DNA of 64,000 nucleotides. It comes from Ruegeria arenilitoris (GTDB lineage Bacteria > Pseudomonadota > Alphaproteobacteria > Rhodobacterales > Rhodobacteraceae). Of the stretch, positions 43,401-51,962 are shown one piece after another (position 1 is the stretch's first letter; every line of letters starts with the position of its first letter). Below the pieces are notes generated by a model. It had not been told where the DNA came from. It did no database searches and saw nothing but the letters and a program-made list of their open reading frames with translations. The translations under genes and the position numbers were made by a program. Location of the stretch: assembly GCF_042675705.1 (NCBI RefSeq), contig NZ_JBHTJJ010000002.1. The stretch is one strand, 5' to 3'.

Positions 43401-44324
43401 GACCAGGCGACAGCTCACGTTCCAGCGGCCTATTTCATCTCAGAGGCAGGTCGCAGTGGGTCGACGATAACCTTCGAAATTCATGCCGAGGCGGACCGGG
43501 ACACATCCAGCGGGATGGCTTTCACGGCCAACTTGGGTTTTGACCCTGCGGTCGTGACCTATGACACGGGATCCGAGGTCGAAAGCACCGATTTTGATCT
43601 GTTTCTGGCAAACCCGAACGGGGCGGCGGAACTCGGTTTTGCCGGCGCCGCGACAAGCGTCAGCGACCTGACCCAGCCTATCGTTACGTTCACGATGACG
43701 GTGCTGGACCCGACGAAGCCGATCGAGTTGACGATCAACACGCCCGACGGCGGCCCCACCCATTGGGTATTGGGAACAGACGGCGCGGACACATTGGCGG
43801 CCACTGGTATCGACGATGTCATCCGCGGTGGGGACGGTGACGATGTGATCGATCTGTCCGGCGCTGGCCGAGATCTTATCGTTTTCGAAGCGGACCCGAC
43901 GGCGAACGGCACCGACATCGTAACGGGTTTCACCCTGGGGCCCAAAGCCGACATGGCCGACGCCATTATGTTCAGCGGGTTAGATGTCTCATCGCTTCGC
44001 GGTGATGGAACAGGTGTCGAAACACTGGCGATTGGCGACATGATCGCGACCAACACAGGGTTTGTAGGGCTGACAACCACACTCACCGATCTGACAACCG
44101 GTACTCTGGAAGCCGCCGCCGAAACGCTTACCGGGGCTCACGCCGGAGATGAGATCTATCTGCTGGCCAGCGATGGAACTGACAGTGTGCTGGTCAAGGT
44201 GGACTATTCCGCCCCAACCTTCGCCACGGTCAGCGCGGTCGCGCAGTTTGACGGCCTGGGTGATCTGAGCGGTCTGAGCAGCGACAACATTCTGCATACC
44301 GATCCGACCGGCGCGTCAAGTTAA
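40497..44324 (+). CDS. BapA-like Ig-repeat surface protein with cohesin-like domain
   Basis: A 1275-residue type I secretion adhesin candidate. Residues about 75-130 (LNGDVQLKLLDGRTVLVSAE) match the BapA/LapA-type prefix domain, followed by a Gly/Ala-rich linker with EAAGAAAAGGGG. Seven Ig-like modules of about 100 residues fill roughly 271-977. Residues about 978-1085 look like a cohesin: ITFEIHAE, LGFDPAVVTYD, LANPNGAAELGFAGA and IVTFTMTVLD. The C-terminus has weak RTX repeats (GGDGDDVIDLSG) and the non-cleaved secretion signal region. ATG 40500 and 40506 are alternative starts. The secretion genes follow on the same strand. LapD/LapG homologues are not in the window. Confidence 0.82.
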   Translation: MMTMKPVSHEVSIQKDSPDAGHEKHVRKWIKARLRRWAGSGVGGGLASALLALPALAQATEEELSTFQFADVLPGVQSVKLLLNGDVQLKLLDGRTVLVSAENVHVLDNGSIMIAEDVAVEVAQLAVAAEAAGAAAAGGGGMGAAGAVLGGLGLAGAAAAGGGGGGDAATPAESPSPSSLNLSQLQGNSLNSTTAKASAPDGTVSVEVTIGSVTKTVSAGPDGSWSVSLSQIEAAGLPQGVTSVTIRHLDGAGGEVAVETATFNIDTIAPNIAITGFSHGAVMNAAERGSDLEISGTTDAENGQMVTVGLNGQIYTATVSGGTWSVTVPAADLASLPDGATVNVTADVVDRAGNPAAQATNSFDTDFFAPAITIDPVAGGQIDLVDVGSDLTITGTTTGEDGQPVVLTFNGQTYSGTASGGVWSVTVPTADLGVLVTGSPINISATISDAAGNPATPAAVSVPVDLSGPSISISPLSVGAVLNAGEAGADLTISGTTGNVTDGQTVTVTLDGQTYTGPVSGGTWSVTVPSADLIALTDGATFTITADVTDADGLVAPQASAGVSKDATAPTISIDTFSDGAVMNAVEQGTDLSISGTTTAEDGQVVTIGMNGQTYSATVSGGNWSVSIPAADLAGLSDGATVTVTADVSDLAGNPAAQATGSFDTDFTAPTLSISAVSAGGTMNLAEQAGGMTVSGFSDATDGTIVSIQIQQADGTVDVSGTATVTSGAWTYTASPLDLSGLQDAESYTVSASVSDAAGNTRTTSTGFDTDFSAPTISMNPLETGSVLDVTEKDSNLTVSGTTTAEDGQTITVGLNGQTYTATASGGVWSTTIPTADLNALSDGTTYSITASVSDMAGNPASQATNSVTTDYRPILTLNEVGTNDAVLLSDAQSSGLTVSGSSIGLDAGQTVEVMLNSVSVGTATVAANGTWSLNVPATSFAGTTAGDLLDFSASATVAGGPNPLPATDQATAHVPAAYFISEAGRSGSTITFEIHAEADRDTSSGMAFTANLGFDPAVVTYDTGSEVESTDFDLFLANPNGAAELGFAGAATSVSDLTQPIVTFTMTVLDPTKPIELTINTPDGGPTHWVLGTDGADTLAATGIDDVIRGGDGDDVIDLSGAGRDLIVFEADPTANGTDIVTGFTLGPKADMADAIMFSGLDVSSLRGDGTGVETLAIGDMIATNTGFVGLTTTLTDLTTGTLEAAAETLTGAHAGDEIYLLASDGTDSVLVKVDYSAPTFATVSAVAQFDGLGDLSGLSSDNILHTDPTGASS
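41300..43428 (+). repeat. DNA encoding seven tandem Ig-like modules
   Basis: Each module is about 300 bases and encodes a GQTYTATVSGGTWSVTVP-like core followed by DGATVTVTADVSDLAGNPA. Modules 1, 4 and 6 are most alike; modules 5 and 7 have diverged. Tandem repeats of this size can expand or contract by recombination, so module number may vary between strains. Confidence 0.8.
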
Positions 44325-44340
44325 TCTTGACAAGCATGAA

Positions 44341-44363
44341 AAGGTGGGGCCGCCCCGGCCCTT
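44341..44363 (+). terminator. Hairpin between the adhesin and secretion genes
   Basis: AAGG (44341-44344) pairs with CCTT (44360-44363) and GGGG (44346-44349) with CCCC (44353-44356), followed by TTCTT. It could terminate part of the adhesin transcripts and so lower expression of the downstream secretion genes. Confidence 0.5.
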
Positions 44364-44388
44364 TCTTAACGGACCAGCGGAGACATCA

Positions 44389-45213
44389 ATGGCACAGAAC
44401 GGACCAGTACCCGTCACTCTCGACAGACATTCCGATCGCTCGTGGCACAGATTTTCATCCTACGATTTTGCGCGCTGCAGATTGGACTGCGAGATCGTAA
44501 GTGCGGAAGTCTCAGAAGCAGCCGCCTCTTTTCCAATTGCTTTTCGATCCTCGGGTGACGGAGTATCGCCTCATGCTATTCTGGCGACCGCAACTTCTTC
44601 GGAAACACCATTCGTTTCGGACCAAGGACGCTGGCGGGCCACCTATGTTCCCTCCTTGCTGAGATGCCATCCGTTTTCAATCGAACTGGTCGGTGGTGAA
44701 GCGGAACCGTGTGCCGCTTCAGGCAAGCTAGTCGTAGATGAAACCACCGGACTCGTGTCCTGTGACCAATCCGGCAGCCCGTTCTTCGCAAAGGACGGCT
44801 CGATCTCCTCTGAACTGGAAACCCTGAAGGCCTTCTTCAAGAGCTTTCTAGCTGATCGCAACGCAACCCGACGTGCCTGCGCGCTAATGAGGGAATTGGG
44901 CCTATTCGTCGAATTGACCCGTTTTCAGGATGCGGAGTTGCCCGACGGTTGGATGAGTGTGGACTTTCGACGCATCAATCAACTCGGGCCGGCGCAGGCA
45001 GCCGTTCTGCAATCAAGCGGTGCGATGCAGTTGATTTACGCTCATCATGTCTCGCTCAACCATCTTCTGTGGATGCACCACTGCCAGACGCATTCTCCCA
45101 AGGTGATCAGCACTCCCGCAAACGGCAGGGACTCCGACCTTGTGGGGTTCTTGGATGCCATTGCCCGGGAACGAGACTTGTCGGACGCGGAGGCCAAATA
45201 TGCCTACCTTTGA
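44389..45213 (+). CDS. SapC-family protein
   Basis: A 274-residue protein of the SapC family (PF07277 type): PSLLRCHPFSIEL, then LMRELGLFVELTRFQ and the C-terminal FRRINQLGPAQ. No signal peptide is evident. GGAG precedes ATG 44389. Its end overlaps the tolC-like gene by 14 bases. SapC proteins are found next to S-layer or type I secretion genes in alphaproteobacteria, but their biochemical role is not established. An accessory function in secreting or displaying the adhesin is inferred. Confidence 0.75.
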   Translation: MAQNGPVPVTLDRHSDRSWHRFSSYDFARCRLDCEIVSAEVSEAAASFPIAFRSSGDGVSPHAILATATSSETPFVSDQGRWRATYVPSLLRCHPFSIELVGGEAEPCAASGKLVVDETTGLVSCDQSGSPFFAKDGSISSELETLKAFFKSFLADRNATRRACALMRELGLFVELTRFQDAELPDGWMSVDFRRINQLGPAQAAVLQSSGAMQLIYAHHVSLNHLLWMHHCQTHSPKVISTPANGRDSDLVGFLDAIARERDLSDAEAKYAYL

Positions 45214-46543
45214 TCGACTCATCTTGCCTCTGCTGGTCGGTTCGGTGGCCGTGCTCACTGCGGCTTGTGAGCCGGTTCCGGATCTTGCCCCGATTGCGAT
45301 GGCTTTTTCAGAAGGATCAACGGGCGCTGGCGCGACAAAGCCGTCGGGTCATCTGACTCGCAGTTCATTTGGCCAGAGAATACGGCGCGCGGTAGAAACC
45401 AGCCCGAACCTGGCACAGAGCGAGACCGGCGTTGACGCCGCCTTTGCCGATATGGACGCCGCAGAAGGAGCGTTTCTTCCGCAGGTGTCACTTGGCGTGA
45501 ATGCCCGATCGGAACGGGTGGACTCGGATATTGCGGATGTATCGCCATATCTGCGGGTTTCACAGCTTGTATACGACGGGGGAGCTGCCGCCGGAGACTT
45601 GGCAGCGGCACGGGCCCGTGTCCTCGTAAGCCGCGGCGATCAGCTTCAAACCGCAGCCGCGACGGCCCTTGCCGCAATTGAAACCTATGTGTTGGTTATC
45701 GACCGGCGGAAAATCGTTGAAATCGCTTGGGAAAACGTCCGCCGCCATGAGGAGATCGAGAAACAGATCTCCGACCGCGCCGCGCAAGGGGCCGGCTCCG
45801 CTGCCGATGTTCTGACGGCGCGTTCTCGGGTCGCGGATGCCAGGACCAAGTTGGCGGATGCCCGGGCTCAGGCTGATCGTGCCAATGCGCGATTCCAAGA
45901 GGTGTTCGGGACCCCGCCAGGCAAACTGGATCCCCCTGTCCCAGCGCCCAACCTGTCGAGAAGCGACGCCGTCATCGTGATGGACAGCCCGCAGGTTCGA
46001 CGCGCAGACGCTGCGGTTCTGGCGGCACAGGCAGACCGCTCTGCCGCAATCGCACGACGTCAGCCGGACGTGCGGGTTTCGGCATTTGCCAATCAGGACG
46101 ACAGCAGGGACGCGAATTTCGGCGTAGACCTCTCGGTCAACTACGAGCTGGACAGCACCGGTCAACGGCGGGCTGCAATTGCCGCCGCCGAAGCGCGGGT
46201 CAAACAAGCGGAACATGCCCGTGAGGTTCTTGTTCGGGAAATCCAGCGCGAGCTAGGTTTCATTCGATCCGACCAAAAGGCCGGCGCCCAGCGTCTGCGT
46301 GAGGCCCGCATCGCAGTTGCCGCAAATGCCGACAGCGTTGCCGCCACTCAAGAGCAATTCCAGATCGGGCGCAGCAGCTTAATCGAAATACTGGACGCGC
46401 AGCGCGATTATGTGAACGCCCAAGAGCGACTGATCCTGGCGGAGCAGAATTTCTTCCTAACGAACTACGCCGCGCTCAGCCTTACGGGCGACATCATTGA
46501 TCTGCTGGGCATCCAGCTAAGAACATGGGGCAACAGACCATGA
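45200..46543 (+). CDS. TolC-family outer membrane efflux lipoprotein
   Basis: A 447-residue outer-membrane channel for type I secretion. The N-terminus MPTFDRLILPLLVGSVAVLT ends in AAC, a lipobox, so it should be a lipoprotein rather than a plain Sec-exported TolC. Two OEP repeats follow, rich in coiled-coil helices (ARSRVADARTKLADARAQAD). LapE/AggA-type channels of BapA secretion systems are the nearest relatives by context. It overlaps sapC upstream and the ABC gene downstream (ATGA at 46540). Confidence 0.88.
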   Translation: MPTFDRLILPLLVGSVAVLTAACEPVPDLAPIAMAFSEGSTGAGATKPSGHLTRSSFGQRIRRAVETSPNLAQSETGVDAAFADMDAAEGAFLPQVSLGVNARSERVDSDIADVSPYLRVSQLVYDGGAAAGDLAAARARVLVSRGDQLQTAAATALAAIETYVLVIDRRKIVEIAWENVRRHEEIEKQISDRAAQGAGSAADVLTARSRVADARTKLADARAQADRANARFQEVFGTPPGKLDPPVPAPNLSRSDAVIVMDSPQVRRADAAVLAAQADRSAAIARRQPDVRVSAFANQDDSRDANFGVDLSVNYELDSTGQRRAAIAAAEARVKQAEHAREVLVREIQRELGFIRSDQKAGAQRLREARIAVAANADSVAATQEQFQIGRSSLIEILDAQRDYVNAQERLILAEQNFFLTNYAALSLTGDIIDLLGIQLRTWGNRP

Positions 46544-48687
46544 CCCAACGCAGCCAGCCTCCTACATCTCTGCCCCTCACCAACTTTGAGGCATGTCTGC
46601 TGCATGTGGCGGCAGAGCTTGACCGGCCATTGACCAAAGCCAGCCTTTTGGCAGCCCAATCCTCGATCTCTGGTGGGTTGAAGGTGCAGGACGCGATCGC
46701 ACTGGCCCATGACCATGGATTGCAGGCGGGCTTCGGGCCGCGCCGGCTGTCGGAGTTTGATCCCAGCCTCGCACCGGCGATACTGTTGCTCGAGGACCAG
46801 CGGGCCGTGGTTTACCATGGCCGTTCGAAGTCTGGCCGTCTGTTGATCCACGACCCAGAGCTTGGAGACAGCATTGGTGAGATGGATGAATGCCAGCTCG
46901 AGGCCGTCTATTCCGGCTATGCGATGTTGTTTCGTCGAGCATACTCCGAGGAAATCAAAAACAACCCAAGCCAACCAAGCCGTCACTGGTTCCGATCAGC
47001 GCTTGTGGCCAATCGTTGGTCGTACTTGCAGGTTGCTCTGGCCGCGGCTTTGACGAATATCCTGGGGCTTTCAACCTCGGTTTTCATCATGACCGTTTAT
47101 GACCGGGTTCTGCCAAATGAAGCTGTGGAATCTCTGGTCGCCTTGACCATCGGTGTCGGCATCGCGCTGTTTTTTGATTTTGTGCTGAAGATCCTGCGCG
47201 CCAGTTTCATCGACAGGGCAGGACAGAATGCGGACATGTTAATGGGTCGGCGTGTTTTCGATCAACTTCTGAATATCCAGATGAAGTCCCGAACCGGCTC
47301 AACCGGCGCCATGGCGAACACGGTGCGTGAGTTCGAAACACTCCGCGAGTTCTTCACATCGGCTACGCTGGTCTTGGTGGTTGATTTGCCGTTCATCGGT
47401 CTGTTTTTGCTTACGATCTACATGGTCGGCGGACCGCTAGTTTTGATCCCAGCTCTCGCCGTACCAGTCGTGCTGGTCGCCGGGCTCGCCATTCAGCCGC
47501 TCTTGTCCCGCTTGGCGGAACGCAGTTTTTTTGATGGCCAGTCAAAGCAATCCGTGCTGATCGAAACTCTGGCCGGTCTGGAAACGATCAAGACGACCAC
47601 TGCGTCCGGTACTATGCGGCGACGCTGGGAAGAGGCGATCGAACGACAATCCGGCAACAGTGTTCGGTCGCGTGCCATCACTCAATTCGCATTGAATCTG
47701 ACCGGTTTCACGCAACAGGCGGCCCAGGTTCTGATCGTGTTTTATGGTGTTTTTCTGATCGCGGACGGCCTGACCAGCATGGGCGCTTTGGTCGCCTCAG
47801 TGATGCTGACTGGACGGGCTTTGGCACCCCTTGGTCAGCTGTCACAAACCCTGACCCGGTTCAACCAGGCGCGCAGTGCTTACCGGAACCTTGACGCAAT
47901 GATGCAAGCCGACAGCGAGCGGCCATCGGGTCGCACCTGGATCAGCCGCTCCAACTTCAAAGGGCGTATCACGTTCAACAACGTGTATTTCGCCTACCCA
48001 GACCAGGATGAGGACACACTGAAAGGCGTGTCCTTCGACATCAAACCGGGGGAAAAAGTTGCGATTCTCGGGCGGATCGGATCAGGAAAAAGCACCATCG
48101 CAAGACTGCTTTTGGGATTGTATCAGCCCCGTGTCGGTTCGGTTCTTTTGGATGGGATTGACATCCGCCAGATTGATCCGGGGGACCTTCGGCGCAACAT
48201 TGGGTCGGTCATGCAAGATATTTGGCTGTTTTCGGGCTCGGTCCGCGAAAACATCGCGGCCGGCGCCGTCCGCCCGCGCGACGAAGATCTGATCCGGGCC
48301 GGGCGCATTTCGGGCGTCGAAGACTTTGTATCGCGGCATCCCAGCGGGTACGATCTGATGCTGGCCGAACGTGGCGAGGGGCTCTCGGGCGGGCAACGCC
48401 AGACCATCGCCCTAGCCCGGGCATTGATCGGGCAGCCGCCCGTCCTGTTGCTGGACGAACCCACCAGCGCGATGGATCTCAAGAATGAGGCGAACATCAT
48501 TCAGCGGCTGAAGGCAGCGGCTGCGGATACGACTATGGTCATCGTTACCCATCGGGCCAGTCTGTTGGAACTGGTCGACCGGGTCATCGTGATCGAAAAC
48601 GGCAAAGTGGGCGTTGACGCCGTCAAGTCAGTTCTCACCAGCCGAGCCAAAGACGCGCGGAGGCACATGAATGTCGCGGCATCCTGA
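46540..48687 (+). CDS. Type I secretion ABC exporter, LapB-like
   Basis: A 715-residue exporter with a C39-like N-terminal domain (about residues 1-130), a six-helix membrane domain (about 150-430) and an ATPase domain (Walker A GRIGSGKST near 510, signature LSGGQRQT, Walker B LLLDEPTSAMD). The N-terminal domain lacks the catalytic cysteine context of true C39 peptidases, so it should act as a substrate-docking domain as in RTX exporters. ATG 46540 overlaps the tolC stop; ATG 46525 is an alternative. It overlaps hlyD by 17 bases. The likely substrates are the adhesin at 40497 and perhaps the dockerin protein. Confidence 0.9.
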   Translation: MTQRSQPPTSLPLTNFEACLLHVAAELDRPLTKASLLAAQSSISGGLKVQDAIALAHDHGLQAGFGPRRLSEFDPSLAPAILLLEDQRAVVYHGRSKSGRLLIHDPELGDSIGEMDECQLEAVYSGYAMLFRRAYSEEIKNNPSQPSRHWFRSALVANRWSYLQVALAAALTNILGLSTSVFIMTVYDRVLPNEAVESLVALTIGVGIALFFDFVLKILRASFIDRAGQNADMLMGRRVFDQLLNIQMKSRTGSTGAMANTVREFETLREFFTSATLVLVVDLPFIGLFLLTIYMVGGPLVLIPALAVPVVLVAGLAIQPLLSRLAERSFFDGQSKQSVLIETLAGLETIKTTTASGTMRRRWEEAIERQSGNSVRSRAITQFALNLTGFTQQAAQVLIVFYGVFLIADGLTSMGALVASVMLTGRALAPLGQLSQTLTRFNQARSAYRNLDAMMQADSERPSGRTWISRSNFKGRITFNNVYFAYPDQDEDTLKGVSFDIKPGEKVAILGRIGSGKSTIARLLLGLYQPRVGSVLLDGIDIRQIDPGDLRRNIGSVMQDIWLFSGSVRENIAAGAVRPRDEDLIRAGRISGVEDFVSRHPSGYDLMLAERGEGLSGGQRQTIALARALIGQPPVLLLDEPTSAMDLKNEANIIQRLKAAAADTTMVIVTHRASLLELVDRVIVIENGKVGVDAVKSVLTSRAKDARRHMNVAAS

Positions 48688-49981
48688 CCTTGCAAAACTG
48701 GCCCGCGAGATGAACGGCGGCTCGGGGTTTCGCGGCTCGGTATTGCTGCTGGCCATAATGGGCTGCATGCTGACCGCCGGCGCATGGGCTTTCGTCACCG
48801 AACTGGACGACGTGGTCCGCGCGGACGGTCGCGTCGTACCGTCAGGCGACGTTCAGGTGATCGAAGCAACCGAACCTGGGGTTCTTCAAGCTGTTCATGT
48901 TCAAGAGGGTCAGATCGTCGACAAGAACGCTTTGCTGCTGGAATTGGACGCGACACAAATCGGCAGCGAGCTGGACACCGAGCGGCAACGGGCATTGGGA
49001 CTAAGGGCGCGTATTAAGCGATTGCAGGCCGAAATTGACGGATCCGATTTGCGGTTCGAGCCCGAGCTTGTGCAACAAGCACCGGACGTCGTTCGCTCAG
49101 AAACGGCTCTGTATCTCGGCCGAAAATCGGAGTTGGCCGACGAAATTGCCATTCTGGAACGCCAACGTGAGCAGAGGCAACGCGAGTTGGAAGAGGGGTT
49201 GGTGGACCGGGTCACTGCGGAAGAAACACTCAAGGTCCTGTCCGAAGAGCGCGCTTTGATGGAGCCTCTGGTCCGCCGCAAGATGGAGCCTGCGACAACT
49301 CTGCTGGCCCTGCGACGCAGCGAGGCGGAGTGGAAGGGGCGGAAGGTAAGGGCCGAGGCCGCTGCAAGCCGTCTGGAAACCGGGCTGAGTGAAATCGATG
49401 ACCGCATCACGGCCGCCAAAAGCCGGTTTCGCAGCGCCGCACTGACCGATCTTGCAATTGCCACTGCGCAGCTTGCGGCGCTTGAGCCCACCCTGCCCGC
49501 GTTGGAGAACCGCGCGGCGCGCGCGCAGGTTCGTGCGCCAGTCAGGGGCATCGTCAACCGAATCCACCGCACGACCTTGGGCGGCTTGGCCCGCAGCGGC
49601 GAGGATCTGGTCGAAATCGTTCCGCTGGATGACAACCTTCTGGTCGAAGCCTATGTCCGCCCCGACGACATCGCATTCCTGCGCGCGGGTCAGCAGGTCA
49701 AGGTCAAGATCACCGCTTACGATTTTGCCAGATACGGCGCGCTGGACGGCGAAATTGTTCGCATCGGCGCGGATACAATTACACGGTCAGAGCGGCAGGA
49801 CGAGGAAGTCTTCGTGGTCGAAATCCGAACCAGCGGCACCTTGTTGGACGCCGCTGGACTGGCGGTAGAGATCATTCCGGGAATGATCGCACAAGTTGAC
49901 ATTCTGGCCGGCAGGAAGACCGTTCTCGACTATCTCATCCAGCCTGTTCTCAAGGTAAAAAACCAGGCTTTACGGGATTGA
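48671..49981 (+). CDS. HlyD-family membrane fusion protein
   Basis: A 436-residue periplasmic adaptor with one N-terminal membrane anchor (about residues 22-42), a biotinyl-lipoyl half-motif (RVVPSGDVQVIEATEPGVLQ), long coiled coil (about 100-260) and the family's C-terminal barrel (VRAPVRGIVNRI, ending LQPVLKVKNQ-like). It links the LapB-type ABC exporter to the outer-membrane channel. It converges with the exporter gene on the minus strand with no gap at all: the stops are adjacent at 49981 and 49982. Confidence 0.9.
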   Translation: MSRHPDLAKLAREMNGGSGFRGSVLLLAIMGCMLTAGAWAFVTELDDVVRADGRVVPSGDVQVIEATEPGVLQAVHVQEGQIVDKNALLLELDATQIGSELDTERQRALGLRARIKRLQAEIDGSDLRFEPELVQQAPDVVRSETALYLGRKSELADEIAILERQREQRQRELEEGLVDRVTAEETLKVLSEERALMEPLVRRKMEPATTLLALRRSEAEWKGRKVRAEAAASRLETGLSEIDDRITAAKSRFRSAALTDLAIATAQLAALEPTLPALENRAARAQVRAPVRGIVNRIHRTTLGGLARSGEDLVEIVPLDDNLLVEAYVRPDDIAFLRAGQQVKVKITAYDFARYGALDGEIVRIGADTITRSERQDEEVFVVEIRTSGTLLDAAGLAVEIIPGMIAQVDILAGRKTVLDYLIQPVLKVKNQALRD

Positions 49982-51748
49982 TCACGCAGCCGGTGTCTTG
50001 AATTGCTGATCGAACAGGCGGCGGAAGCTAGCATTCTGTTCCATCAACTCATCCAACTTGCCCTGTTCGATCACCTGACCATCCTGGACAACCATGATCT
50101 TGTCTGCCTCAAGCACGGTCGATAGCCGGTGAGCGATGACGATCGTGGTCACGTTCTCCGTCAGCTTGTCCAACGCCTGCTTCACCAGAGCCTCGGACTC
50201 AGCATCCAACGCGCTGGTGGCTTCGTCGAGCAGCAGAATTTCAGCCTTCCGAAGAATGGCGCGGGCAATTGCCAGACGCTGTTTCTGCCCTCCTGACAGA
50301 AACGCACCGTTCTCTCCGACTTCGGTGTTGTATCCCTTGGGCAGCGACATGATGAAGTCATGCGCATGCGCGGCTTTGGCCGCATCGCGAATCTCGTCCT
50401 CGGTCGCATCGGGACGGGCATATCGGAGATTTTCCATGACCGTCGCGGAAAACAAAAACGTATCCTGGCCAACATAAGAAATCTTGCGCCGCAACGAGGC
50501 AAAGCTGACATCCTGCAAATTCTGTCCGTCGATCTCGACATAGCCTTGGTCAGGATCGTAGAATCGCATGATGAGCCCGAAGATGGTCGACTTGCCTCCA
50601 CCCGACTGCCCCACCAGAGCGGTTGTCTTTCCGGCCTCGAAGGTCAGGTTCATTCCATTGATCACAGGCATACCACCGCTGTAGCCAAAGGTGACGTTCC
50701 GCAGGCGCACCTCGCCCGGACCGGACCGCAGCTCTTGCGGTTGAGGGCTTTCGCGCATTGGGTCTTCCTGATCCAGCAGTTCGAACATCATCTCGATCGG
50801 AACCAACGTGGATTCAATGGTCACCCGCATCCGGGACAGCCGCTTGGCCGGTTCATAGGCCATCAGAAGCGCCGTGATAAAGGACATCAGCTGACCCGCG
50901 GTCGGCGGTTCAGTTCCGGCAATTCCCATTGTGCTGACGACCAACACGCCGGCAACGGCTACACCGGCCAGAAATTCCATCATTGGGCTAGCGATGGACT
51001 GCAGTTTGGCAATTTCGTTCGATCGCTTTTCGACGCTGCGCACGGCTGCGGTCATCCGCTCGGTCATTCGGTCTTCCAGTGCGAAAACCTTGATGATTTT
51101 AATCCCTGAGGATGTTTCTTGCAGCACGCGGATGATCTCGGAAACAGACCTCAACTCGGATTGCATGATCGCGCGGACGCTTTTCAAAAGATAGCGCACA
51201 CTCAGCAGCGCAACCGGCCCAACAATGAAAAACAACGCCGAAAGCACAGGCTGCTGATAGACCATCACAAAGATGAGACCCACGAGTGTCAGCGCATCCC
51301 GAACGAACGTGGTCACGATCACGTCGACCAGCGTTCGCGCTGCACCCGCGCCCCGGGTCACACGCATCAGAAGGTCCGAAGACTCGCTTTTGGAAAAGAA
51401 ATCCACTCCACGCCGAAGCAGTTTTTTGTATAACTTCTCCTGTTGCTCGGCGATGATGCGGTTGCCGGCGCGCGCCAGAAACACGGACTGGACGTAAGAA
51501 GCCAGCGCCTTGACCAGGAACAGCACGATTACTGCTGACGCGATGATATGAACCTGAGACCGCATGTCAGGCGAAGTCATGGCATCGACGATGTTTTCCA
51601 TCATCCAAGCCGTCCCTGCGGTGGTCGCGGCAACGATCATCATGGCAAACATGGCAACCGCATATTTCTTGCCTTGCGCCCGCAAGCTGTCGCCCACCAG
51701 CCGACCGATATGGCCGGATCGCCACTTGGCCCAGGTTTTCCTGATCAT
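49982..51748 (-). CDS. MsbA-like ABC exporter half-transporter
   Basis: A 588-residue fused membrane-ATPase protein of the MsbA/LmrA type. Six membrane helices lie in residues 1-320, and the ATPase domain carries GQSGGGKST, LSGGQKQRL and LLLDEATSALD. It functions as a homodimer, flipping lipids or exporting hydrophobic or peptide substrates. ATG 51748 with GGAG 6 bases upstream is preferred over TTG 51760. It is on the opposite strand to the type I secretion operon and has its own 5' region, so a functional link is uncertain. Lipid A or capsule lipid export are possible roles. Confidence 0.85.
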   Translation of the reverse strand: MIRKTWAKWRSGHIGRLVGDSLRAQGKKYAVAMFAMMIVAATTAGTAWMMENIVDAMTSPDMRSQVHIIASAVIVLFLVKALASYVQSVFLARAGNRIIAEQQEKLYKKLLRRGVDFFSKSESSDLLMRVTRGAGAARTLVDVIVTTFVRDALTLVGLIFVMVYQQPVLSALFFIVGPVALLSVRYLLKSVRAIMQSELRSVSEIIRVLQETSSGIKIIKVFALEDRMTERMTAAVRSVEKRSNEIAKLQSIASPMMEFLAGVAVAGVLVVSTMGIAGTEPPTAGQLMSFITALLMAYEPAKRLSRMRVTIESTLVPIEMMFELLDQEDPMRESPQPQELRSGPGEVRLRNVTFGYSGGMPVINGMNLTFEAGKTTALVGQSGGGKSTIFGLIMRFYDPDQGYVEIDGQNLQDVSFASLRRKISYVGQDTFLFSATVMENLRYARPDATEDEIRDAAKAAHAHDFIMSLPKGYNTEVGENGAFLSGGQKQRLAIARAILRKAEILLLDEATSALDAESEALVKQALDKLTENVTTIVIAHRLSTVLEADKIMVVQDGQVIEQGKLDELMEQNASFRRLFDQQFKTPAA

Positions 51749-51765
51749 AAGGGTCTCCAAATCAA

Positions 51766-51789
51766 GCTGACGCTTTCTTGCGCGTCAGC
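51766..51789 (-). terminator. Hairpin between the response regulator and the ABC exporter
   Basis: GCTGACGC (51766-51773) pairs perfectly with GCGTCAGC (51782-51789) with an 8-base loop. On the minus strand TTGATTT follows. It lies in the 214-base gap after the response regulator gene and before the exporter start, so it may end the regulator transcript. The rest of the gap shows no gene. Confidence 0.55.
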
Positions 51790-51962
51790 GCAGAGTTTGC
51801 AAGCTGCCATAACTACGCGCTTCAACACTGCACCGCAAAAGTGCAGCCGGCAGAAGTTAAGGTCACTTCAGCTGGATTTCCAGAGGCAGCCTAAGAAACA
51901 GGAGCGCTTCACCAGTAGTTTGGTTCGGCGTCGCGTAAGTCAAATCCAGCCCGCGGAATTGG

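Noticed and set aside
41300..43428. CRISPR-like spacing of repeats
   Set aside because: The repeats are protein-coding Ig modules of about 300 bases, not short palindromic repeats with spacers. No cas genes are present.
46540..46930. C39 peptidase domain of the LapB-like exporter as RiPP leader protease
   Set aside because: The catalytic cysteine and its Q/E context are absent, and the gene is 17 kb from the RiPP locus beside an adhesin.
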